From CAZJRB01 sp964547995 (GTDB taxonomy: Bacteria; Planctomycetota; Planctomycetia; Pirellulales; Thermoguttaceae), in contig CAZJRB010000002.1 in assembly GCA_964547995.1 (NCBI GenBank), positions 62,001-126,000 of the forward strand: DNA of 64,000 nucleotides, given 5' to 3'. Made by a program: the position numbers and the translations under genes. The notes beneath the pieces were generated by a model, which saw nothing but the letters and a program-made list of their open reading frames with translations, did no database searches and was not told the DNA's origin. This document shows, one piece after another, positions 1-9,514 of this stretch (positions are counted from its first letter, which is position 1; the number at the start of each line of letters is the position of its first letter).

Positions 1-463
1 TACGTCTCACCGTCACCGCCACCCAAACCAACATCTCGCGGATTTGGGAAGTGGAGGTGTATTATCCACCGAGTTTGCGGTAGCGCAAGCCCATGCCTCA
101 CTTGTGCGGCCTTCTCTCGCTCTGATAGAATCCGGATTGACTTTTGTTCCGCAAGAGTGAATCCCGCCGGGCAAGCCGGCGGGATTCGTGGAATATCGAA
201 TATTATTCGTTGTTCAAACCCCTCCTCTGATTGCAGCCTCGGCCGCGCTAAGTAAAGCGATCGGGATTCCGCAGAGAAAAGGTGGTTTTTGTGCGGAAAG
301 TGGGGTTGACCCGGTTGTGGCAACGGGGTATACGGGCCCATTCTCCAACGCTTGTTCGAGTGTCTCGGCATCCGGGGACTCGCATCCGGATTTTTTGCAT
401 CCCACCTTACGTTCCGCGGCATCCCGCGACTGTGGTTGCCCGCGGCGAATGGAGGCAAACCCC
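1..463. other. Leader region without a recognised gene
   Basis: No convincing gene is visible here. A perfect 11-base stem with a five-base loop lies at 160-186 (AATCCCGCCGG and its complement). It has no T-tract behind it, so it could be a REP-like hairpin or the remains of a terminator. An open frame continues upstream from the next gene to 188, but its composition is unlike a secretion signal and it begins right after the hairpin, so I treat it as untranslated. Confidence 0.5.
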
Positions 464-3034
464 ATGGTGTTTTCATCTCACAAGCGGCACGACGCCGGCG
501 GCACGGGCACACGGGGAATCAACGTTCGCCGCTGCCGCCGGCTTGCGTTCGAGCCGCTCGAGGGCCGGCGAATGTTGTCGGTGGTCCCCGTCGAGCTTTC
601 CGGCGTCATCATCAACCCGGCCGATCTCGAGCCGGAACGGACCGCCGTCATCAACGGCACGATGTTTTTCGTGGCCGAGGACGCCGCCAACGGACGCGAA
701 CTCTGGAAAACCGACGGAACCGTCAGCGGGACGGAGATGGTGAAGAACATCGCTCCCGGCGGGGCCAGCTCCAACCCCGAGCACTTGACGAACGTCAACG
801 GAACACTCTTCTTCACGGCGGACGACGGCGCCAACGGGCGAGAACTCTGGCGCAGCAACGGCACCGAGGCAAAGACCCTGCTGGTGCGAAACATCAGTCC
901 GGGCAGTTCCAGCTCCAATCCGGAGCAGCTCACCGACGTCAACGGGACGCTGTTCTTCACGGCGTACGAAGGCACCCACGGCCGCGAACTCTGGAAAAGC
1001 GACGGCATCGCCTCGGGCACCGTACTCGTGAAAGACATCAATCCCGGCGGGGCCGGTTCAACACCCCTTTACCTGACCTGTGTCAACGATACCGTTTTCT
1101 TCTCGGCCGAAGAGCCCATCTGCGGCCGCGAACTCTGGATGAGCGACGGGACGGCAGCCGGTACCGTGATCGCCGCCAACATCGCGCCGGGTAGCGCCAG
1201 CTCCAATCCGATGAACCTGGCCGACCTCGACGGCACGCTCATTTTCACGGCGGAAGGACCCACGGGGCGAAAACTCGAGGCCCTGACGCCGGTGCAGATC
1301 GTCGACGACGGGGATGCGGGCTTTAGCACGGTCGGGAATTGGTACCACTATTTCGGCCTGGGATTCGAGGGCGACCTTCATTACAGCTTCAAGGGCATGG
1401 GATTGGATGTGGCCTCCTGGAATTTCACGGTTACGCCGGGGCGGTATCAAGTATCGGCAACCTGGGCTCCCTATCCAAACCGGGCGACCAACGCGCCTTA
1501 CACGATATACGACGGCACAACGAGTTTGCAGACGGTGCGGGTGAACCAGCGGGCCACGCCGAATGACTTCAGTGACCAAGGGGCCGCCTGGGAGACCCTG
1601 GGTACCTTTACCATTGCGAGCGGTACGCTGCTGGTCGAGCTTTCGGACAACGCGAACGGTCTGTTGATTGCCGACGCCGTCCACATCGAGCGAGTGGGCG
1701 ACATGCCGCCGACGCAGATCATCGACGACGGGGATCGAGGCTTCAGCACGGTCGGGGCCTGGTACCACTATTTCGGCCTGGGCTTCGAGGGCGACCTTCA
1801 CTACAGCTTCAAGGGTACGGGATTGGACGTGGCTTCCTGGGTTTTCACGGTTACGCCGGGGCGGTATCAAGTGGCGGCAACCTGGGCCGCTCATCCGAAC
1901 CGGGCGACCAACGCACCTTACACCGTCTATGACGGCGCAACGAGTTTGCAGACGGTGCAAGTGAACCAGCGGGCCGCGCCGAATGACTTCAGCGACCAAG
2001 GGGCCGCCTGGGAGACCCTGGGCACATTCGACATCATGAACGACACATTGATGGTGACTCTCTCGGACAATGCCAATGGCCTGTTGATTGCCGACGCCGT
2101 CCGCATCGAGTGGGTGGGCAAACTCCCGACGACCCAGATCGTCGACGACGGGGATGCGGACTTCAGCACGATCGGAAATTGGTACCACCATTTCGGCCTG
2201 GGCTTCGAGGACGACCTTCATTACAGCTTCAAGGGTGCGGGAGCGGACGTCGCTTCTTGGAGTTTCGCGGTTTTGCCGGGGCAGTATCAAGTGGCGGTAA
2301 CCTGGGCTCCCTATCCGAACCGGGCGACCAACGCGCCTTACACGGTCTACGACGGCGCAACAAGCCTGCAGACGGTTCCGGTGAACCAACAAGCGACACC
2401 GGACAGCTTCAGTGACCAAGGGGCTGCCTGGGAGACGCTCGGCTCCTTTGCCGTTACGGGCAACACGCTGTTGGTAACGCTTTCGGACAATGCGAACGGC
2501 CTGTTGATTGCCGATGCCGTCCGCATCGAGCGAACAGACGTACTGTTGCTGGCGGCCGACGGCGAGGTGTTTCCTGCCGAAGAGGCGGCCGCTTTGACCC
2601 GGCCCGACCTGCAGCCGATCGTCACCGAGGCAATCGCCAATTGGGCCGGCGCGGGACTTGCGGCCGAACAGATCGAGGCATTGCTGGCGGTCGACTTCCT
2701 TGTCACCGACCTGCCCGGCGCACAGATCGGTTTGGCCACGCTCGACGCGGTCTATCTCGATATCAACGCGGCCGGCCACGGCTGGTTTATCGACCCGACG
2801 CCCGGCAATAACGAGGAATTCAAGGCCGGCGACAATGGCGAGCTGGTGGCCGTCGACCGCGAGACCATGGATCGGATGGACCTGCTAACGGTCGTCTTGC
2901 ACGAATTGGGCCACGTGCTGGGGCTTCCGGACCTCGACCCGTCGCCCGGCAGTCTCATGAGCGGCACCTTGGGGACCGGCCTTCGCCGCGAGCCGGGAGT
3001 CGAGGAGATCGATGCCCTGTTCGCCCGGCTCTAG
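464..3034 (+). CDS. Secreted repeat protein: LEPR-XLL-type N-terminus, ELW-SDGT repeats, three golvesin-like domains, zincin-like C-terminus
   Basis: About 856 residues. The start at 464 has GGAGG eight bases upstream; the frame is open back to 188 and 449 is another in-frame ATG. The N-terminus contains FEPLEGRRMLS, resembling the LEPR-XLL motif of planctomycete surface proteins. Four or five short repeats with ELWKTDGT or ELWMSDGT signatures follow, a hyalin-like bacterial repeat. Next come three nearly identical blocks of about 140 residues that resemble golvesin C-terminal-like carbohydrate-binding domains. The C-terminal part carries HELGHVLGLPD, an HExxHxxGxxD zinc-binding pattern with Asp as third ligand, and SLMSGTL downstream as a possible Met-turn. 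The likely role is an extracellular or envelope protein that may bind glycans and cleave protein; activity is inferred only from the zinc motif. Confidence 0.75.
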   Translation: MVFSSHKRHDAGGTGTRGINVRRCRRLAFEPLEGRRMLSVVPVELSGVIINPADLEPERTAVINGTMFFVAEDAANGRELWKTDGTVSGTEMVKNIAPGGASSNPEHLTNVNGTLFFTADDGANGRELWRSNGTEAKTLLVRNISPGSSSSNPEQLTDVNGTLFFTAYEGTHGRELWKSDGIASGTVLVKDINPGGAGSTPLYLTCVNDTVFFSAEEPICGRELWMSDGTAAGTVIAANIAPGSASSNPMNLADLDGTLIFTAEGPTGRKLEALTPVQIVDDGDAGFSTVGNWYHYFGLGFEGDLHYSFKGMGLDVASWNFTVTPGRYQVSATWAPYPNRATNAPYTIYDGTTSLQTVRVNQRATPNDFSDQGAAWETLGTFTIASGTLLVELSDNANGLLIADAVHIERVGDMPPTQIIDDGDRGFSTVGAWYHYFGLGFEGDLHYSFKGTGLDVASWVFTVTPGRYQVAATWAAHPNRATNAPYTVYDGATSLQTVQVNQRAAPNDFSDQGAAWETLGTFDIMNDTLMVTLSDNANGLLIADAVRIEWVGKLPTTQIVDDGDADFSTIGNWYHHFGLGFEDDLHYSFKGAGADVASWSFAVLPGQYQVAVTWAPYPNRATNAPYTVYDGATSLQTVPVNQQATPDSFSDQGAAWETLGSFAVTGNTLLVTLSDNANGLLIADAVRIERTDVLLLAADGEVFPAEEAAALTRPDLQPIVTEAIANWAGAGLAAEQIEALLAVDFLVTDLPGAQIGLATLDAVYLDINAAGHGWFIDPTPGNNEEFKAGDNGELVAVDRETMDRMDLLTVVLHELGHVLGLPDLDPSPGSLMSGTLGTGLRREPGVEEIDALFARL
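1285..2545 (+). repeat. Three tandem ~420-bp coding repeats
   Basis: Three head-to-tail units start near 1285, 1705 and 2125. Each encodes the series QIVDDGD, WYHYFGLGFE, DLHYSFKG, YPNRATNAPYT and DNANGLLIADAV. The units are very similar at DNA level, which points to recent duplication or gene conversion. The copy number may vary between strains. Confidence 0.85.
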
Positions 3035-3126
3035 GCGGTTTCAAGCGGAGGGGGAGCCTTGACGGGCTTGCACCGCCGGCGATTTTTGATATGATTAACG
3101 ATACTTCGGTTCCGTTTTACCGATTC

Positions 3127-3200
<74 letters not shown>

Positions 3201-3211
3201 CTCGCTAAACG

Positions 3212-3248
3212 AAAGCCCGGTAACCACTTACGGCTGCCGGGCTTTTCT
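3212..3248 (+). terminator. Intrinsic terminator after tRNA-Asp
   Basis: AAAGCCCGG at 3212-3220 pairs with CCGGGCTTTT at 3237-3246, leaving a 16-base loop and a T-rich 3' side. It begins 11 bases after the tRNA, as expected for a tRNA transcription unit. Confidence 0.75.
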
Positions 3249-3610
3249 CTTGCGCCCACCGGACTGCCATCTGCCTACTGGTCTGCCGTGGCAGTTTCAG
3301 CGTTCACAAATTCCACTTGAACCCTGCGCTAAGATACCGTGAGCGACACAATGTGCATCAAACTTGACGACGATCTGTCCGTTCTGCTGCCTAAGGACTG
3401 GGCCGATTGGGTGCCTGTCTCCCAATAGATCACAATCATTCAGAAAATGTAGCGATTGTTGACAATCGACAGATAGTCCCAAATGCTCGTGGCAAGTGAG
3501 ACACGTTGGAAAATGGCCCTGTTTGGCGTACCGGACTTCCACCCATTCCCGCCGGACGCGATGTTTCTCACCAATAAACCGTTCCGGAGAAAGAAGGCCG
3601 TGACAAGTGC
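3249..3610. other. Gene-free stretch downstream of larA
   Basis: About 360 bases between the tRNA terminator and the end of the minus-strand larA. A short palindrome, CGATTGT-TG-ACAATCG, lies near 3452-3467. The open frames here are shadows or run through the larA end in another frame; no family signature is visible. Confidence 0.5.
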
Positions 3611-4903
3611 TCAGCGTTGTTCCAACTCCGCCATGACGTACGGGCCCTCGGGAATCACCGCGATCTTGGCGTCCGGGCCGTATTCGGCCAGGGCATCCGC
3701 CACCGCCGACTCGACGCTTTCGGCCGGTTCGACGTAGAGCCGGCGAAGCGTTTCGGCCGGCAGCCCCCCGGTCACCACCTTTACCTTGGCCTTGCGGTAC
3801 ACCCGGACGAACTCCTCGAGTTGCCACTGGTTCATGACGAAGTAGTCGGTGTGCAGAATGCGGTGCATGAACTTGTCGAGCGAGGAATTGTCGTCGTAGA
3901 GGCTTTGGAACTCCGGGCTGCCTATTCCTTCGGTCATGCTCGCGGCCATGACGATCGTACCTCCCGGTTTGAGAATTGCCAACGCGGCGACCATGCCTTT
4001 GATCGACTGGTAAAACGTCGTGTCCAACGGATAGCCGGCCGAGCTGGTCACGACAATATCGACCGGCTCGGGTACGGTGTCGGTCACCGGGTTGCGGGCC
4101 TTTGCGACGCCGCCGGCAAAGGCTGCTTCCATGTCGCCGGCGGCCACGGCCAGGATGTTCCGCCCGGCATCGATGACGACGTTGACGATGAAATCGCAGC
4201 CGGCCATCCGGGCAATCGCCGTGCTCTCCTCGTGAACCGGGTTTCCTTCGAGACGTCCGCTTCGGGCGTTGGGATGTTCGAGGAAGCCGGGCCCGTGCCA
4301 GACCTTGATTGTTTCCAGGGCGGCGATTCCCGGGCAGATCAGCTTTCGCCCTCCGGAAAATCCCGCCATGAAGTGCGGCTCGATCAGACCGGTTGTCATC
4401 TTCAAGTCCGATTCGACGTAGCGCGAATCGATCCAGACGGGCACGCCGCGCGGGCTTTCGCCAAGGTAGGTGTGTTCCGCAAGCGACCGTCCGTCGTGGT
4501 TCTCGATCCGGTAGTTTTCGGTCACGCACGGGCCGAGCATCTCTCGCATCTCCTCCGGCGTGCCGGGACGGTGCAGACCGGTGGCCACGAGAATCAGGAT
4601 CTGATCGCGCGGGATGCCGCTCTCTTCGAGTGTCTCGAGAATCGGCGGCAGGATGATCCGGTTCGGAACGGGGCGCGTGACGTCGCTGATCACCACGCAG
4701 GCATTGCGGCACCCACCCTCGTGCCCGCCATGAGCCAGTTCGGCCAACGGGTGCGTACCGATTGGGTGTGAAAGACCTTCTTCAACGGCTGCCTTCGGAT
4801 CCGACAGGGGTGCGGCCGGTTGGTACTGGAGGCACTTAACGACATTCCCCTCGGGCAACTCCACCTCCATTCCGAACCGGCCATATTCCAGACGGACCCG
4901 CAT
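3611..4903 (-). CDS. LarA-type nickel-dependent lactate racemase family protein
   Basis: 430 residues, the usual LarA length. Family features include an N-terminal beta-rich segment, DVTRPVPNRIILP, ILVATGLHRPGTPEE, a His-rich part with EPHFMAGFSGGRKLICPG, and a C-terminal Rossmann-like half. LarA enzymes epimerise 2-hydroxy acids with a nickel pincer cofactor made by LarB, LarC and LarE, none of which is encoded nearby. The true substrate may therefore be another 2-hydroxy acid, or the cofactor genes may lie elsewhere. The start has GAAGGAG about nine bases upstream. It stands alone, divergent from the tRNA. Confidence 0.85.
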   Translation of the reverse strand: MRVRLEYGRFGMEVELPEGNVVKCLQYQPAAPLSDPKAAVEEGLSHPIGTHPLAELAHGGHEGGCRNACVVISDVTRPVPNRIILPPILETLEESGIPRDQILILVATGLHRPGTPEEMREMLGPCVTENYRIENHDGRSLAEHTYLGESPRGVPVWIDSRYVESDLKMTTGLIEPHFMAGFSGGRKLICPGIAALETIKVWHGPGFLEHPNARSGRLEGNPVHEESTAIARMAGCDFIVNVVIDAGRNILAVAAGDMEAAFAGGVAKARNPVTDTVPEPVDIVVTSSAGYPLDTTFYQSIKGMVAALAILKPGGTIVMAASMTEGIGSPEFQSLYDDNSSLDKFMHRILHTDYFVMNQWQLEEFVRVYRKAKVKVVTGGLPAETLRRLYVEPAESVESAVADALAEYGPDAKIAVIPEGPYVMAELEQR

Positions 4904-5009
4904 GGTTGGGAACTCCTTCGCGCGGTGGAACCGAACGGTTCATCAAGACACCAAGAAAGACACCGCTGGGACCCGCGAGGGTTTCAACGCCGGAAACCGA
5001 AAGTCCGAG

Positions 5010-5264
5010 CTACTTCTTTTTCTCCTCCTCCGCAGGGGCGGCAGCTTCGCCTTCGGCCGCTTCGGTAGTCTCTTCTTCTTCTTTCTTCTTCTTTTTCTTC
5101 TTCAACGCGAGCTTGTACACCCGAACCTTCGGCAAACCGAAGGGGCTGTCGCCCTCCTGCCACCGGTCGGCGGCCTGTAGGCGTTGGATTCGTTCGGCAC
5201 GGGTGAGAACGCTTCGGTTTCGGACCAGCCCAGTTCGGATTCGGAGGCTTTTGTCCATGGTCAT
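5010..5264 (-). CDS. Small basic protein of the PVC-type family (TIGR04137-like) with an extended charged tail
   Basis: 84 residues. The first ~50 (MTMDKSLRIRTGLVRNRSVL, then TRAERIQRL) match my recollection of the small basic protein family of Planctomycetes, Verrucomicrobia and Chlamydiae, whose role is unproven though a ribosome-linked one has been suggested. The last ~30 residues are low complexity: a run of Lys, then Glu/Ala-rich sequence, then a terminal Lys triplet. That tail is longer than I would expect for the family. The start is preceded by GAGGAG at good spacing. Confidence 0.75.
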   Translation of the reverse strand: MTMDKSLRIRTGLVRNRSVLTRAERIQRLQAADRWQEGDSPFGLPKVRVYKLALKKKKKKKEEEETTEAAEGEAAAPAEEEKKK

Positions 5265-5420
5265 GACAATCTCCTCATGTCGTCATTGCGGCGGAGTCGG
5301 CCGTGAAACGCCATAGTATAGGGGGATATGGCGAACGTTGCAAGTGTTCGTGGGATGTAAGCGAGCCGGTGTTCACCAGACCACCCTCCGCATGCTATAA
5401 CGTGCCAAACGGAGGAGATC

Positions 5421-5843
5421 ATGGCCGGGAACGGAAAATCGGGAGAGAATCGCCTGAAATACAGCGGTTCTCCTCGTTTCCTGATGTGCATTCGGTTGAT
5501 GGGCGCCGCCTATTGGTCGTTGTTGACGGTGGTGCTGTTGGTTCCCGATCCGCTTGCGTTGTTCGGAATCGAGCCGGTTGCGGGACCCTCGGGCTCGGGG
5601 GTGCATTTTCTTCTTTTTGCCCTCCTGGGAACCCTCGTTCTGGCAAGTCGGCTACCCCTACCGGATATCCTCATGGCACTTATACTGGTCACCTACGCGG
5701 TCATTACCGAACTGCTGCAATCATTCGTGCCTCCGCGAACCGTCGAGGCAAGAGACTTCACCGAAAACCTCCTGGGGTTGGGTGTTGTATACATCATTAG
5801 ATGGGGATTCCGGAAATGGTCTGCGACTGGACGGGGAGCCTAG
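5421..5843 (+). CDS. VanZ-like membrane protein
   Basis: 140 residues with about four hydrophobic helices (roughly 24-44, 63-77, 81-98, 118-132). The segment around TELLQSFVPPRTVEARDF followed by ENLLGLG fits the VanZ family pattern of Glu-x-x-Gln, Pro-Arg, Asp and Asn-x-x-Gly. VanZ-like proteins are small inner-membrane proteins; only a few affect teicoplanin resistance, so no resistance role is claimed. The gene lies upstream of pncB with a 72-base gap. Confidence 0.75.
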   Translation: MAGNGKSGENRLKYSGSPRFLMCIRLMGAAYWSLLTVVLLVPDPLALFGIEPVAGPSGSGVHFLLFALLGTLVLASRLPLPDILMALILVTYAVITELLQSFVPPRTVEARDFTENLLGLGVVYIIRWGFRKWSATGRGA

Positions 5844-5915
5844 CAACGGACTATTGACAACGGGACCTTAGCGTACAATTAACACTAAGCGTCCGCGAGA
5901 AGACACGAGGCAACC

Positions 5916-7388
5916 ATGGGCACGCTCGAAGGGCTCTACAAACCGGCTTTGGGGCTCCTGACCGACCTTTACGAACTTACAATGGCCTACGGATACTGGA
6001 AGGCCGGAGTCTGGGAACGCGAGGCCGCATTCCACCTGTTCTTTCGGGAAAACCCGTTCCAAGGGGGGTTCGCGATCGCGGCGGGCCTGGCCAATATCAC
6101 CGATTATATCGAGAATCTCCGATTCGACGCCGCCGACATTGACTACCTGGCCACCCTTCGCGGCAATAACAACGAGCCGCTTTTCGAGCCCGAGTTCCTC
6201 GAGTTTCTTCACGCCATGCCGTTTCAGTGCGACGTGGACGCGATAGCAGAGGGAACCGTCGTCTTTCCCCACGAACCGCTCGTTCGCATCCAGGGTCCCT
6301 TGATACAGGGCCAGATTGTCGAAACGGCCTTGCTGAATATGATGAACTTCCAGACGCTCATTGCGACGAAGGCCGCCCGGGTGGTGATGGCCGCGGCGGG
6401 CGATCCGGTGCTCGAATTCGGGCTCCGGCGGGCCCAGGGAGTTGACGGCGGGCTCTCGGCGAGCCGCGCGGCCTACGTCGGCGGGTGTGCCGCCACGTCG
6501 AACGTCCTGGCCGGACGCCTCTACGGAATCCCTGTCAAGGGAACCCATGCCCACAGTTGGGTTATGTGTTTCGACGACGAACTCGACGCATTTCGGACCT
6601 ACGCCGACGCCATGCCGAACAACTGCGTGTTCCTGGTCGATACGTATGACACGCTCGAGGGCGTCCGCAAGGCCGTCCAGGTCGGACGCGAGCTGCGCGA
6701 GCGGGGCCACGAGATGGCCGGCATCCGACTCGATTCCGGCGACCTCGCCTACTTGAGCATCGAAGCGCGAAAGATTCTCGACGAGGCCGGGTTCGAGAAG
6801 GCCGCCATCGTTGCCTCGAACGATCTCGACGAACACATCCTCACCAGTCTCAAGGACCAGGGGGCCACGATAGGCATCTGGGGCGTGGGGACCCGCCTGG
6901 CCACCGCCTACGACCAGCCGGCGCTGGGCGGCGTGTACAAGCTCTCGGCCGTGCGCCGTCCCGGCGAGCCGTGGCAGTACAAGCTCAAACTCTCGGAACA
7001 GGCAATCAAGGTCTCCAACCCCGGTATTCTCCAGGTCCGGCGCTACCTGAACGATGGCGAAGCAATCGGCGACGTGATCTACGACGTGCAGCACCCGATC
7101 GACGGCGACTGCACGATGGTCGATCCGTTCGATGCGACCCGGCGCAAGAATTTTTCGGCCGGCACGGAAAGCGCGGACCTGTTGGTGCCGATCTTCCGCG
7201 AGGGAAAGCGTGTGTACGATGTCCCGCCGCTGGGAAAATCGCGCGACCGTGCGAAGCGGCAACTCGCCGCGTTCCATGGCGGAGTCAAGCGGTTCGTCAA
7301 CCCGCACCAATACCCGGTCGGCTTGGAAAAGGGGCTCCACGACCGCAAAACCAAGTTGATTCTCCAAGCCCGGGGGGGGCAAGCATGA
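5916..7388 (+). CDS. pncB: Nicotinate phosphoribosyltransferase
   Basis: 490 residues, typical for the longer bacterial enzyme. It joins nicotinate to PRPP to give nicotinate mononucleotide in NAD salvage. Family motifs visible are LLTDLYELTMAYGYW at the N-terminus, FGLRRAQGVDGGLSASRAAY, VKGTHAHSWVM with the catalytic His region, and GIRLDSGDLAYLS, the phosphate-binding end. The stop overlaps the nadE start in ATGA, so the two are translationally coupled. A TTGACA at 5854 and TACAAT at 5874 lie upstream but are only 14 bases apart, too close for a normal promoter. Confidence 0.95.
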   Translation: MGTLEGLYKPALGLLTDLYELTMAYGYWKAGVWEREAAFHLFFRENPFQGGFAIAAGLANITDYIENLRFDAADIDYLATLRGNNNEPLFEPEFLEFLHAMPFQCDVDAIAEGTVVFPHEPLVRIQGPLIQGQIVETALLNMMNFQTLIATKAARVVMAAAGDPVLEFGLRRAQGVDGGLSASRAAYVGGCAATSNVLAGRLYGIPVKGTHAHSWVMCFDDELDAFRTYADAMPNNCVFLVDTYDTLEGVRKAVQVGRELRERGHEMAGIRLDSGDLAYLSIEARKILDEAGFEKAAIVASNDLDEHILTSLKDQGATIGIWGVGTRLATAYDQPALGGVYKLSAVRRPGEPWQYKLKLSEQAIKVSNPGILQVRRYLNDGEAIGDVIYDVQHPIDGDCTMVDPFDATRRKNFSAGTESADLLVPIFREGKRVYDVPPLGKSRDRAKRQLAAFHGGVKRFVNPHQYPVGLEKGLHDRKTKLILQARGGQA

Positions 7389-9382
7389 CACACATCCGAG
7401 TCGGCGCCGCCGCTTTGAACCAGACACCGATGGACTGGGACGGCAACCGGGAGAACATCCTGCGGGCGATCGCAGCCGCCCGCTCGGCAGGCGTGAAAAT
7501 CCTCTGCCTACCCGAACTCTGCATCACCGGTTACGGTTGCGAGGACGCCTTCCAAGGGCCCGGGTTGCAGGCGACGGCCCTGGACGTCCTCCGGGAGATC
7601 GTCCCCGAAACCCAAGGGATGTTGGTTGCAGCGGGACTTCCCTTGTTGCACAAGAACGTGTTGTTCGACGGTGCCTGTCTGATGGTTGACGGGCGAATCG
7701 CCGGCTTTGTCGCAAAGCAATTTCTTGCCGGCGAGGGGCTGCACTACGAGCCGCGATGGTTCACGTCGTGGCCACGCGATATCCGCGATACGATTACCCT
7801 CGGCGGCGATGGCTACCCTATCGGCGATCTCGTCTTCGATTGCGGCGGCGTGAAGATCGGTTTCGAGATCTGCGAGGACGCCTGGGCGGCGAATCGCCCC
7901 GGCGGAGAAATGTCGACTGCCGGCGTCGACGTGATACTCAATCCCAGCGCCAGCCATTTTGCCTTCGGCAAGTTCGAGGTCCGCAAACGGCTGGTTGCCG
8001 AGGGGTCGCGGGCGTTCGGCGTAAGCTACCTCTACGCGAACCTGCTGGGAAATGAAGCGGGACGAGTGATCTACGACGGCGGGTGCCTGATCGCTTCGAC
8101 CGGCGGGTGGCTTGCGCAAGGCCCCCGTTTCTCGTTCGAACCGGTGAACCTGACGACCGCGGTGATCGACGTGGCGGCGACGCGGATGCGGCACGCACGG
8201 GCGGGAACCTTTCAGCCGGAACGCAACGGCGCCGACCGTGCCGTTGTTGCCTGCGACTTCACCTGGCCCGACATTGAACCGGAGGTTGCCGCCGTCGAAA
8301 CGGCCGGCTGGGAGAGCAGCCCGCGGCTGAAAGAGGAGGAGTTCACCCGCGCGATTGCCCTCGGCCTGTTCGATTATCTTCGCAAGAGCCGCTCGCACGG
8401 GTTCGTGGTCAGCCTCAGCGGCGGCGCCGACTCGTCGTCCACCGCGTGTCTCGTGTCGCTTATGGCCGAGATGGCGTGCGAAGAGCTGGGTGAGGAGGCG
8501 TTCAACGGTGCGCTCCGTTACATCCCCGCTTTGCAGCAGGCGCACACGCACGGAGACCGCGTGCGTGTACTGCTGCACTGCGTCTACCAGGCGACCCGCA
8601 ACAGCAGCCGGTCGACCCGCGACGCCGCGACCTCGTTGGCCGGGGCCTTGGGGGCCGAAATGTCCTGCCTCGAAATCGACTCGCTGGTCGAGGGTTACGT
8701 CTCCGGCATCGAGGGGCAACTCGGGCGAAAACTCACCTGGGAACACGACGATGTAGCGCTGCAAAACATCCAGGCCCGGGTCCGGGCGCCGAGTGTGTGG
8801 CTGATGGCCAACGTGAAGAAGGCGTTGCTGCTTGCCACCAGCAACCGCAGTGAGGCGGCCGTCGGCTACGCCACCATGGACGGTGACACCTGCGGGGGCC
8901 TAAGCCCGATTGGCGGAATCGACAAGGCCTTCCTCCGCAACTGGCTGCGATGGCTCCAGGCGGAAGGACCGGCGGGTCTGCACCCGATTCCGGCGCTTGC
9001 GGCGGTCAACGACCTGGCCCCGACGGCCGAACTCCGCCCGTTGGAATCGAACCAGACCGACGAGGACGACCTGATGCCCTACCCGGTCCTTGACGCGATC
9101 GAGCGGGCGGCCATCCGCGACAAGCAGGCGCCGCTCGATGTCTTCCGCCTGATGCGATCGCAGCATTCCGAATACACCGTCGAGCAGATTCACCTTTGGG
9201 TCGAGCGGTTTTTCCATCTCTGGTGCCGCAACCAGTGGAAGCGGGAGCGTTACGCCCCGTCGTTCCATCTCGACGACGAGAACCTCGATCCGAAGACCTG
9301 GTGTCGTTTTCCGATCCTCTCCGGCGGGTTCCAGCACGAATTGGAGCAGTTGCGGGCGTACGTGGAGCAACTCGGCGAATAA
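7385..9382 (+). CDS. nadE: Glutamine-dependent NAD+ synthetase
   Basis: 665 residues from the ATG that overlaps the pncB stop; the frame is open further upstream but those codons lie inside pncB. The N-terminal half is a nitrilase-type glutaminase (CLPELCITGYG with the catalytic Glu, later IGFEICEDAW with the catalytic Cys). The C-terminal half is the ATP-binding synthetase with the P-loop-like SLSGGADSSS and LATSNRSEAAVGYATMDGD. It amidates nicotinate adenine dinucleotide using ammonia from glutamine, the last step of the pathway that PncB feeds. The nicotinate mononucleotide adenylyltransferase (nadD) is not in this window. Confidence 0.95.
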   Translation: MTHIRVGAAALNQTPMDWDGNRENILRAIAAARSAGVKILCLPELCITGYGCEDAFQGPGLQATALDVLREIVPETQGMLVAAGLPLLHKNVLFDGACLMVDGRIAGFVAKQFLAGEGLHYEPRWFTSWPRDIRDTITLGGDGYPIGDLVFDCGGVKIGFEICEDAWAANRPGGEMSTAGVDVILNPSASHFAFGKFEVRKRLVAEGSRAFGVSYLYANLLGNEAGRVIYDGGCLIASTGGWLAQGPRFSFEPVNLTTAVIDVAATRMRHARAGTFQPERNGADRAVVACDFTWPDIEPEVAAVETAGWESSPRLKEEEFTRAIALGLFDYLRKSRSHGFVVSLSGGADSSSTACLVSLMAEMACEELGEEAFNGALRYIPALQQAHTHGDRVRVLLHCVYQATRNSSRSTRDAATSLAGALGAEMSCLEIDSLVEGYVSGIEGQLGRKLTWEHDDVALQNIQARVRAPSVWLMANVKKALLLATSNRSEAAVGYATMDGDTCGGLSPIGGIDKAFLRNWLRWLQAEGPAGLHPIPALAAVNDLAPTAELRPLESNQTDEDDLMPYPVLDAIERAAIRDKQAPLDVFRLMRSQHSEYTVEQIHLWVERFFHLWCRNQWKRERYAPSFHLDDENLDPKTWCRFPILSGGFQHELEQLRAYVEQLGE

Positions 9383-9514
9383 TTTCCCCGACGGTTCGGG
9401 CATGCGCGCAGCACCCTAGAACAACCATTACCGACAGTCGCTTATCCCGGGAGCGGGTATCCCCTCCTATTATACTTTGGTTCAAAGCCGTGCAAGTCAC
9501 CAGCCCATATCCTG

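Noticed and set aside
1058..2779. 573-codon minus-strand frame
   Set aside because: It is the antisense of the tandem coding repeats, and its repetitive protein reflects the repeats only.
3297..4712. 471-codon minus-strand frame
   Set aside because: It overlaps larA in another frame and lacks any family motif.
5854..5879. TTGACA and TACAAT before pncB
   Set aside because: The 14-base spacing is too short for a normal sigma-70 promoter.
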